From CBFGTJ01 sp965651815 (GTDB lineage Bacteria; Actinomycetota; Acidimicrobiia; Acidimicrobiales; Microtrichaceae), in contig CBFGTJ010000214.1 of NCBI GenBank assembly GCA_965651815.1, forward strand, positions 1 through 5,193: DNA of 5,193 nt. Direction: 5' to 3'. The notes under the pieces are model-generated. The model did no database searches. It saw nothing but the letters and a program-made list of their open reading frames with translations, and had not been told where the DNA came from. Both the position numbers and the translations under genes were made by a program. This document shows, piece by piece, positions 1 to 4,517 of the stretch (position 1 is its first letter; each line of letters opens with the position of its first letter).

Positions 1-171
1 CAGGCGGGACGCGGCGGTCAGCTCCGCCGTGCGCCGTTCGGCGCCCTCCTCGTCGCTGACGTCGGGGTGGTGGCGCTTCACGAGTCGGCGGTACGCGGCC
101 CGCGCGGCGTCGCCCCGAGCGCCCGGTGGGATGCCCAGCAGGCGGCGAGCCCGGTCCTCCTCGGGGTCCAT
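1..171 (-). CDS. J-domain (DnaJ-like) protein, N-terminal part only
   Basis: Partial gene: the ATG is at 169-171 and the frame runs off the left edge after 57 codons. The visible protein begins MDPEEDRARRLLGIPPGA and holds most of a J domain: a helix-I-like start, a basic helix II (residues about 21-34, AARAAYRRLVKRHH) and the invariant HPD tripeptide at residues 35-37, followed by an acidic loop and the start of helix III (ERRTAELTAASRL). J domains stimulate the ATPase of Hsp70/DnaK through HPD; this is family knowledge. A J domain starting at residue 1 fits DnaJ, CbpA or one of the small actinobacterial J-domain proteins. The C-terminal part that would tell them apart (Gly/Phe region, zinc finger, membrane segment) lies outside the window. 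The gene is divergent from the cyclase-family gene. No good Shine-Dalgarno precedes the ATG, so a leaderless transcript is possible. Confidence 0.85.
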   Translation of the reverse strand, partial: MDPEEDRARRLLGIPPGARGDAARAAYRRLVKRHHPDVSDEEGAERRTAELTAASRL

Positions 172-178
172 CGGGTCG

Positions 179-184
179 AACGTA
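179..184 (-). promoter_or_regulatory. candidate -10 box for the J-domain gene
   Basis: On the minus strand TACGTT (fits TANNNT) ends 7 nt before the ATG, which would place the transcription start at or next to the start codon and agrees with the missing ribosome binding site. No convincing -35 hexamer was found at the usual distance, so this is only a candidate. Confidence 0.25.
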
Positions 185-273
185 ACCCGTCCGTGGTCAG
201 CTCCGACCGCGCCGGGTTGCCCCCTTCCCGACGACCCCCTGGGGAGGGAAGATGGTGTCACGCGCCGCCACCC

Positions 274-280
274 GGAGGGG
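274..280 (+). promoter_or_regulatory. ribosome binding site that decides the cyclase-family start
   Basis: GGAGGGG lies just before the ATG at 285 (6 nt between GGAGG and ATG). An in-frame ATG at 252 also has a purine tract (241-247) but only 4 nt spacing. It would add 11 residues (MVSRAATRRGA) with no family character. The protein from 285 begins MKRRDWQEAP, so 285 is preferred. Confidence 0.65.
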
Positions 281-284
281 TGCC

Positions 285-782
285 ATGAAGCGACGGGACT
301 GGCAGGAAGCTCCCGACGAGCAGTGGCGTGCGCTCCTCGTCGACGGCATCGGCGCCGGCTTCCGCCTGGTGGGGCACGCGCCCTCGCGCAAGAACCCGAA
401 CCTGTGCGTCGCGTGCTTGGAGCACACGCCCCCGGGGGGGGCGGAGGTCGACACCACAGTGCTCTTCGCGGACGTCAGGGAGTCCACCCGCATCGGTGGG
501 GCGTTCGTCGGCAAGGTGGGGGAGGAGCGCGGCGTGTCGGACTTCACCGCCCTCGGCGACCCGGTCAACGTCGCGGCGCGGCTCCAGTCGGTGGCCCGGG
601 GCGGCGAGCTGGTGGTCGGCGCGGACGTGGACGACGGGCTCGACGAGCTGCTGCCCGGTGCCCAGCGGATGGCCGTGGAGCTGAAGGGGCACGAGCAGCC
701 CGTGTGCGTGGTCGTCGGGCGCCCCTGGCAAGCGCCCGTCGAAGCGATCGGTGACGGCAGGGGAGGGACCGACCTCCCGTGA
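285..782 (+). CDS. Class III adenylate/guanylate cyclase-family protein, catalytic domain internally shortened
   Basis: A 165-aa protein. Residues 35-44 (RKNPNLCVAC) contain a CxxC pair often seen before the cyclase domain in this actinobacterial group. Residues 57-68 (TTVLFADVREST) are the start of a class III cyclase domain, with D63 as the first metal-binding Asp. Residues 73-79 (AFVGKVG) and 86-101 (DFTALGDPVNVAARLQ) are its second half, with N95 and R99 in the transition-state positions. In normal members roughly 80-90 residues separate STxLxE from the AFVG strand, including the K...GDE segment that holds the substrate Lys and the second metal Asp. Here only RIGG (69-72) lies between, and the frame stays open. 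Cyclase activity is therefore unlikely. The domain may be a relic, a nucleotide-independent partner, or an assembly artefact. The ending (ELKGHEQPVCVVV) is family-typical. The tandem-repeat gene follows after 16 bp, so the two are probably cotranscribed. Confidence 0.8.
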   Translation: MKRRDWQEAPDEQWRALLVDGIGAGFRLVGHAPSRKNPNLCVACLEHTPPGGAEVDTTVLFADVRESTRIGGAFVGKVGEERGVSDFTALGDPVNVAARLQSVARGGELVVGADVDDGLDELLPGAQRMAVELKGHEQPVCVVVGRPWQAPVEAIGDGRGGTDLP

Positions 783-787
783 CGAAC

Positions 788-794
788 GGAGGAG
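788..794 (+). promoter_or_regulatory. ribosome binding site of the tandem-repeat protein gene
   Basis: GGAGGAG begins 5 bp after the cyclase-family stop and lies 4-6 nt before the ATG at 799. It selects this start over an in-frame ATG at 751 that lies inside the upstream gene and would add 16 residues unlike the repeat. Confidence 0.75.
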
Positions 795-798
795 TGCC

Positions 799-1413
799 AT
801 GTTCATCCAGGTGATCGAGGGGAGGTCCTCGGACCCCGAGGCGGTGCACCGCCGGATCCAGGTGTGGGAGGAGGAGCTGCGCCCGGGGGCGGAGGGGTTC
901 CTCGGCTCGGCGGGTGGTTGCACCGACGACGGGCACTGCATCCTCGTCGCCCGCTTCGCGGACCGCGCCTCGGCGATGCGCAACAGCAACCGGCCCGAGC
1001 AGTCCGCGTGGTGGGCGGAGACCGAGCAGTGCTTCGAGGGACCGGTGACGTTCCACGACACCGAGGACGTGCACGTGATGCAGCACGGCGACCTCGATTC
1101 CGCGCGCTTCGTGCAGGTGATGGAGGGCCACGTCGCCGACCGCGCTGGCGCCGACCGCATCGAGCAGGAGTCGGACCGGATGCTCGCCGAGGCACGGCCC
1201 GACCTCCTGGGCTCGTACACCGCCTACTTCGACGACGGGGAGTTCGCGGACGTCGCGTTCTTCACCGACGAGCAGGAGGCGCGCGAGGCCGAGCAGCGGG
1301 AGGTGCCACCGGAGATGGTCGAGGGGCTACAGGAGTTCCAGCGGGTGCTGCCGGTCGAGCGGTACCTGGACCTGCACGAGCCCTGGATCACCCGGGGATC
1401 GCCGATTCCCTGA
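799..1413 (+). CDS. Tandem ferredoxin-like (dimeric alpha/beta-barrel type) protein, function unknown
   Basis: A 204-aa soluble protein with no signal peptide or membrane segment. It consists of two related halves. Half 1 (residues 1 to about 95) starts MFIQVIEGRSSD, and half 2 (about 103-197) starts RFVQVMEGHVAD. Each then has an amphipathic helix with a W/E- or E-rich stretch, a G-rich turn (FLGSAGG; LLGSYTAYF), a beta strand ending in a phenylalanine (HCILVARFAD; FADVAFFTDE), a second helix, and a closing strand (VTFHDTEDVHVM; RYLDLHEPWI). This beta-alpha-beta-beta-alpha-beta order with a short FxQVxEG first strand is that of antibiotic-biosynthesis-monooxygenase-like and other dimeric alpha/beta-barrel domains. 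Two copies in one chain could form the barrel within one molecule. I see no clear catalytic residue set, so no reaction is proposed. The gene follows the shortened cyclase after 16 bp and ends 12 bp from the convergent ligase gene. Confidence 0.8.
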   Translation: MFIQVIEGRSSDPEAVHRRIQVWEEELRPGAEGFLGSAGGCTDDGHCILVARFADRASAMRNSNRPEQSAWWAETEQCFEGPVTFHDTEDVHVMQHGDLDSARFVQVMEGHVADRAGADRIEQESDRMLAEARPDLLGSYTAYFDDGEFADVAFFTDEQEAREAEQREVPPEMVEGLQEFQRVLPVERYLDLHEPWITRGSPIP

Positions 1414-1435
1414 CCGGCCACCGGATCAGCCGGAA
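1406..1435. terminator. candidate bidirectional terminator over both stop codons
   Basis: The arm at 1410-1417 (CTGACCGG) pairs with CCGG-A-TCAG at 1421-1429 around a 3-nt loop (CCA), with one bulged A. TTCC (1406-1409) and GGAA (1432-1435) extend the stem across a 2-nt bulge. It contains the TGA of the plus-strand repeat protein (1411-1413) and the stop of the minus-strand ligase (1426-1428). No T tract follows on either side, which is common for actinobacterial terminators. Confidence 0.45.
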
Positions 1436-2958
1436 CCGCCCGGGAGGAGCGCGCGGACCGTCTCGATCGTGTCGGCGTCCGCGGGCACCTTGTCGTCCCG
1501 GTAGCGCACGACCCTCGCGAACCGGAGCGCGACGCCACCGGGGTAGCGGGGCGAACGCTGCACCCCGTCCACCGCCACCTCGACGACCTGCTCGGGGCGG
1601 ACCCACACGACGCCGGTGCCGGGCCCGTCCCAGTGTTCCTCCCGCTCCGCGAGTTCGAGGAAGCGGGCGGTCTGCCACCGGAGCAGCTCGTCGGTGAGGC
1701 CCTTGAACGTCTTGCCCACCATGACGAAGCCGTCGCTGCCGGTGGCCCTCGCGCCGAGGTGCAGGTTGGACAGCCACCCCCGGCGGCGCCCGTGGCCCCA
1801 CTCCGCCGCGAGCACCACCAGGTCGAGCGTGTGGACCGGCTTCACCTTGCGCCACGCCTTGCCGCGGCGCCCCGCCTCGTAGGCCGACCCCGCGTCCTTG
1901 ACCACGACCCCCTCGTGCCCCGCGGCGAGCGCGTCCTCGAGCACCGCCTCGGCGAGGTCCGGGTCCTCGGTGAGCTCACCCGGGATGCGGCACCCGGGCG
2001 CCACCGTCGCGAGCGCGGCGAGCCGGTCCCGCAGCGGGGCGTCGACGAGGTCCTCGCCGTCGAGGTGCAGCACGTCGAAGAAGAAGGGTCGCAGGACGTG
2101 CTCGGCCGTCCCGTCGCCGCGCCAGCTGACCGTGTCCTGGAACAGGTGGAGCCTGCCGTCCGCGTCGATGCCGATGACCTCGCCGTCGAGCACGGCCCGT
2201 CGTGCACCGAGCGACCGTGCGGTCGCCACCACTCCGGGCAGCCGGTCGGTGACCTCGTTCAGGTTGCGGGTCCAGACGCGGACCTGCCCGTCGTCGAGGT
2301 GGACCTGCACGCGGATCCCGTCGAGCTTCCACTCCACCGAGACCGACCCGAGCGCGTCGACCGCCTCACGCACCGAGGGCGCCGTGGAGGCGAGCATCGG
2401 CTGCACGGGCCGGCCCACCTCGAGGCCCACACGCCCCAGCGCCTCGACGCCACCGGAGAGCGCCAGGCGCGCGGTGGTGTCGAGGCGGCCGCCGAGCATG
2501 ACCGCGCGCCGCACCGTCGCGACCGGCACCTCCGCCGCGGCGGCCACCGCGTCGACCATCACGCCCTCGAGGGCGCCCTGGCGGAGCTCGCCGACGAGGA
2601 GGCGCGCGAGGAAGGAGGCCTCCGGCTCGGTGGCGGCGCCCAGCAGCGCGCCGAGGGCCTCGAGGCGACGCTGGGCGGATCCCGGCCCGGTGAGGGCGGC
2701 GATCTCGCTGAGGGTGCGGTCCACGGTCGCCACCGACAGCGTGGGTGTCGGGGCAGGGGGACGGGTAGCCGCGGAGATCGTGCGCCAGCCCACCCCGATG
2801 CGACCCTGGCGGGGCTCGCCCACGAGGAACCCCACGACGGGCTCGACCTCGTCGGGGCCGAGCCGGCGCAGCAGGCCGGCGAGCGCGTCCCGCTTGGCGC
2901 TCCGGGAGCTCGTCGCGGCGACCGCCGCGGAGGTCGTGACCACGTCGGCGAACTTCAC
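1426..2958 (-). CDS. ligB: ATP-dependent DNA ligase, LigB type
   Basis: A 510-aa protein, close in length and sequence pattern to Mycobacterium tuberculosis LigB (Rv3062, about 507 aa). It seals nicks in duplex DNA through a ligase-adenylate intermediate. An N-terminal DNA-binding domain covers residues 1 to about 185 and includes GELRQGALEGVMVDAVA at 123-139. The nucleotidyltransferase domain has motif I (K211-L-D-G-I-R216, with K211 the adenylated lysine), motif III (LDGE, 257-260), IIIa (FFFD, 292-295), IV (EGVVVK, 349-354) and V (WRKVK, 369-373). The OB domain has VGKTFKG (414-420), RPEQVVEVAVDGVQRS (454-469) and motif VI with ALRFARVVRYRDDK (477-490). All motifs are intact. Neither the LigD polymerase or phosphoesterase domains nor a Ku gene is present in the window, so this looks like a stand-alone accessory ligase. 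The start is GTG (MKFADVV...), matching the short N-terminus of LigB, and is preceded by a weak AGGG tract. Confidence 0.96.
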   Translation of the reverse strand: MKFADVVTTSAAVAATSSRSAKRDALAGLLRRLGPDEVEPVVGFLVGEPRQGRIGVGWRTISAATRPPAPTPTLSVATVDRTLSEIAALTGPGSAQRRLEALGALLGAATEPEASFLARLLVGELRQGALEGVMVDAVAAAAEVPVATVRRAVMLGGRLDTTARLALSGGVEALGRVGLEVGRPVQPMLASTAPSVREAVDALGSVSVEWKLDGIRVQVHLDDGQVRVWTRNLNEVTDRLPGVVATARSLGARRAVLDGEVIGIDADGRLHLFQDTVSWRGDGTAEHVLRPFFFDVLHLDGEDLVDAPLRDRLAALATVAPGCRIPGELTEDPDLAEAVLEDALAAGHEGVVVKDAGSAYEAGRRGKAWRKVKPVHTLDLVVLAAEWGHGRRRGWLSNLHLGARATGSDGFVMVGKTFKGLTDELLRWQTARFLELAEREEHWDGPGTGVVWVRPEQVVEVAVDGVQRSPRYPGGVALRFARVVRYRDDKVPADADTIETVRALLPGGSG

Positions 2959-2974
2959 GCCGGGAGCCCTACCC

Positions 2975-2988
2975 TGCCCCTCGGGGCA
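2975..2988. repeat. inverted repeat beside the ligB start
   Basis: TGCCCC-TC-GGGGCA is a perfect 6-bp inverted repeat with a 2-nt centre, 16 bp upstream of the ligB GTG. In ligB RNA it could fold as a small hairpin in the leader, or it could be an operator half-site pair. Its function is unknown. Confidence 0.4.
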
Positions 2989-3003
2989 CGTGGCCGGACG
3001 CGA

Positions 3004-3035
3004 CGAGGGAGGCGCTCCTGGGAACGCCTCCCTCG
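3004..3035. repeat. perfect 11-bp inverted repeat (strong hairpin)
   Basis: CGAGGGAGGCG (3004-3014) and CGCCTCCCTCG (3025-3035) are exact reverse complements around a 10-nt loop (CTCCTGGGAA). As RNA this would be a very stable stem on either strand. It lies 46 bp upstream of the ligB start. No T-rich tract follows on either strand. It may be a terminator insulating the divergent genes, the end of a small minus-strand transcript, or a structured ligB leader. Confidence 0.6.
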
Positions 3036-3038
3036 CTC

Positions 3039-3068
3039 ACGTACTGGTGGACACGGATCGACGTACTG
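3039..3068. repeat. 8-bp direct repeat ACGTACTG, two copies
   Basis: ACGTACTG occurs at 3039-3046 and 3061-3068, 22 bp from start to start, which is about two DNA turns. Same-face spacing in a divergent promoter region is compatible with a regulator binding as two copies. No regulator is known from the sequence. Confidence 0.4.
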
Positions 3069-3130
3069 CATCGGACGGGACCGGGTTCCGATCGTCGGGT
3101 CCGCGGGTGTCTGGCGGGGATTCGCCGAGC

Positions 3131-3152
3131 GGTCCAGCGAGCCGGTCAGCGA
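3131..3152. repeat. imperfect tandem repeat GGTC(C)AGCGA
   Basis: GGTCCAGCGA (3131-3140) is followed by GGTCAGCGA (3144-3152). The two copies differ by one inserted C and start 13 bp apart. No function can be assigned. Confidence 0.35.
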
Positions 3153-3186
3153 CCAGCCACCTCCGAGGTCCCATGAGAACTGTTCA

Positions 3187-3204
3187 GCTGGACCACCTCC
3201 TTTC
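3187..3204. other. 18-bp stretch resembling the 16S rRNA 3' end (plus strand); extended Shine-Dalgarno on the minus strand
   Basis: The plus strand reads GCTGGACCACCTCCTTTC. It agrees with the conserved 3' terminus of bacterial 16S rRNA (GCTGGATCACCTCCTTTC) at 17 of 18 positions. No other 16S sequence is recognisable upstream, so this is not an rRNA gene. Read on the minus strand it is GAAAGGAGGTGGTCCAGC, an unusually long complement of the anti-Shine-Dalgarno region. It is followed by a 13-codon frame from CTG (8 nt after GGAGG, stopping at 3146) but no ATG or GTG at the right spacing. Confidence 0.4.
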
Positions 3205-3239
3205 CTCGGTGCGCACATCCAACCACAGCGGCCTCCCGG

Positions 3240-3270
3240 GCGACACCGATTTCGGCGATGCACGTAGGGT
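3240..3270 (+). promoter_or_regulatory. candidate promoter of the acyl-CoA dehydrogenase gene
   Basis: TAGGGT at 3265-3270 fits the actinobacterial -10 pattern TANNNT. A weak -35 candidate, GCGACA (3240-3245, 4 of 6 to TTGACA), lies 19 nt upstream. Transcription would start near 3277, giving a leader of about 32 nt that includes the ribosome binding site at 3300-3304. Confidence 0.3.
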
Positions 3271-3299
3271 CGCGGCCGCGAGTCGTCGCCGGAACTGCT

Positions 3300-3304
3300 G
3301 GAGG
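3300..3304 (+). promoter_or_regulatory. ribosome binding site that decides the dehydrogenase start
   Basis: GGAGG, then 4 nt, then GTG at 3309. The frame is open upstream to an ATG at 3258, but that start has no ribosome binding site, overlaps the candidate promoter region and would add 17 residues (MHVGSRPRVVAGTAGGA) not expected before the family N-terminus. Confidence 0.65.
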
Positions 3305-3308
3305 TGCC

Positions 3309-4496
3309 GTGAGCGGCTTCGAGATCCCCGAGCACGTCCGCCCCGTCCGCGACGCGGTGCTGGCGTTCATGGTCGACCTCGTCGAGCCCGCCGAGCCGAC
3401 CCTGCACCGTGGCGGGGAGGAGGCCGCCGCGCTGCTCGCGCAGCTGCAGCGCGAGGCGAAGGAGGCCGGGCTGTGGGCGCTCGGGCACCCGAAGGAGCTC
3501 GGTGGGGGCGGCATGCCCTTCCGGGACTACGTGTACGTCAACGAGGTCCAGGGACGCAGCGAGTACGGGCAGCTCGCGCTCGGCACGTTCACCCTCCAGG
3601 ACTCGCTGATGCTGCACGCGCACGCGAGCCCCGCCCAGCGCGAGCACTGGCTGGAGCCGCTGGTCGCCGCGGAGATCTGGCCGAGCTTCGCGATGACCGA
3701 GCCGGACGTCGCGTCGTCGGACCCCACCCAGCTCCGCACCACCGCGGTGCTCGACGGCGACGAGTGGGTGATCAACGGGCGCAAGTGGTTCACGACCGGG
3801 GCGGGCCGCGCCGCGTACACGACCGTCATGTGCCGGACCGAGCCCGACGCGCCGGACCACTCGGCGTTCTCGATGATCATCGTGCCGACCGACACGCCCG
3901 GCTACCGGCTGGTGCGCGAGACCCCGGTGCTCGGCATCCACGGCGGCCACTACGAGGTCGCCTACGAGGACGTGCGGGTGCCGGCCGACCACCTCCTCGG
4001 CGAGCGCGGTCGGGGCTTCCACATCGCGCAGGAGCGGCTCGGCCCGGGCCGGATCTTCCACTGCATGCGCTGGCTGGGACAGGCCCAGCGGGCGTTCGAC
4101 CTGCTGTGCGACCGGCTCGTGCACCGGCAGGCGTTCGGGGGCCCGCTCGCGGACAAGCAGCTGATGCAGGAGCACGTCTTCGAGAGCTACGCGCAGATCC
4201 AGGCGTGCCGGCTGCTGACCCTGCACGCCGCCGACGCCGTGGACCGCGGCGGCGACGCCCGCGTGGAGATCGGCGCGGTGAAGGTCGTCGGCGCACGGAT
4301 GCTGCACGACGTGATCGACCGTGCGGTGCAGGCCTACGGCGCGGCCGGGCTGACCGACGACACCCCGCTGAGTCACATGTACCGGGCGGCGAGGTTCGCG
4401 CGGATCTACGACGGCCCGGACGAGGTGCACGTGCAGGCCGTCGCCCGCCGGATCCTGAAGGCGTACCTCGGCGGCACGTCCTGGCCCTTCGCCTGA
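3309..4496 (+). CDS. Acyl-CoA dehydrogenase, ACAD10/ACAD11-like (FadE type)
   Basis: A 395-aa, full-length FAD-dependent acyl-CoA dehydrogenase; the family oxidises the alpha-beta bond of acyl-CoA and passes electrons to ETF. Visible parts: helical N-terminal domain (1 to about 125); FAD/substrate signature AMTEPDVASSDPT (128-140); beta domain with GDEWVINGRKWFTTGA (150-165); C-terminal helical domain with RQAFGGPLADKQ (273-284, FAD-binding Arg and Gln) and YGAAGL (343-348). At the catalytic-base position the usual YEGT is replaced by YDGPDEVH (367-374), so D368 takes the place of Glu. This signature marks the ACAD10/ACAD11-like branch, to which I believe mycobacterial FadE2 also belongs. Human ACAD10 and ACAD11 join this domain to an APH-like kinase and act on phosphorylated 4-hydroxyacyl-CoA. 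A gene for an APH-like kinase ends 21 bp away in convergent orientation, which supports a related substrate here. The substrate itself is inference. Confidence 0.93.
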   Translation: MSGFEIPEHVRPVRDAVLAFMVDLVEPAEPTLHRGGEEAAALLAQLQREAKEAGLWALGHPKELGGGGMPFRDYVYVNEVQGRSEYGQLALGTFTLQDSLMLHAHASPAQREHWLEPLVAAEIWPSFAMTEPDVASSDPTQLRTTAVLDGDEWVINGRKWFTTGAGRAAYTTVMCRTEPDAPDHSAFSMIIVPTDTPGYRLVRETPVLGIHGGHYEVAYEDVRVPADHLLGERGRGFHIAQERLGPGRIFHCMRWLGQAQRAFDLLCDRLVHRQAFGGPLADKQLMQEHVFESYAQIQACRLLTLHAADAVDRGGDARVEIGAVKVVGARMLHDVIDRAVQAYGAAGLTDDTPLSHMYRAARFARIYDGPDEVHVQAVARRILKAYLGGTSWPFA

Positions 4497-4517
4497 GCCG
4501 CTGCGCCGCGATCGGTC

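Larger units (their letters stand above)
2959..3308. other. divergent intergenic region between ligB and the acyl-CoA dehydrogenase gene
   Basis: These 350 bp separate two divergent starts. They hold an inverted repeat next to the ligB start, a perfect 11-bp hairpin, an 8-bp direct repeat two helical turns apart, a 9-bp near-tandem repeat, a 16S-3'-end-like stretch and a candidate promoter for the dehydrogenase; each is listed separately. Short open frames here (for example a 45-codon minus-strand frame at 3037-3174) have a much lower share of G/C third positions than the neighbouring genes and no properly spaced ribosome binding site. I therefore see no convincing protein gene. Confidence 0.7.

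Noticed and set aside
224..251. CTTCCC...GGGAAG inverted repeat before the cyclase-family gene
   Set aside because: The stem is only 6 bp around a 16-nt loop, and the right arm is simply the purine-rich tract before ATG 252; chance is sufficient.
1426..2958. LigC or LigD (non-homologous end joining) identity for the ligase
   Set aside because: The long N-terminal DNA-binding domain and overall length match LigB; LigC is shorter and LigD carries polymerase and nuclease domains, neither of which is seen.
3037..3174. A 45-codon minus-strand frame ending 1 bp before the strong hairpin
   Set aside because: Its position before a hairpin is attractive, but only about two thirds of third positions are G/C, far below the neighbours, and the strong purine tract lies about 21 nt before its ATG, too far for a ribosome binding site.
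3177..3185. GAAC-T-GTTC as a LexA/SOS box near ligB
   Set aside because: The actinobacterial SOS box needs GAAC and GTTC separated by four bases; here there is one.
1633..3267. A 544-codon plus-strand open frame antisense to ligB
   Set aside because: It shows low-complexity Arg/His/Glu/Val composition typical of the antisense of a GC-rich gene, while ligB on the other strand has every catalytic motif.
2955..4430. A 491-codon minus-strand open frame antisense to the dehydrogenase
   Set aside because: It has no recognisable domain and opposes a well-conserved full-length acyl-CoA dehydrogenase.
4497..4517. A terminator in the 21-bp gap between dehydrogenase and kinase genes
   Set aside because: No stem longer than a few pairs could be found in the gap itself.
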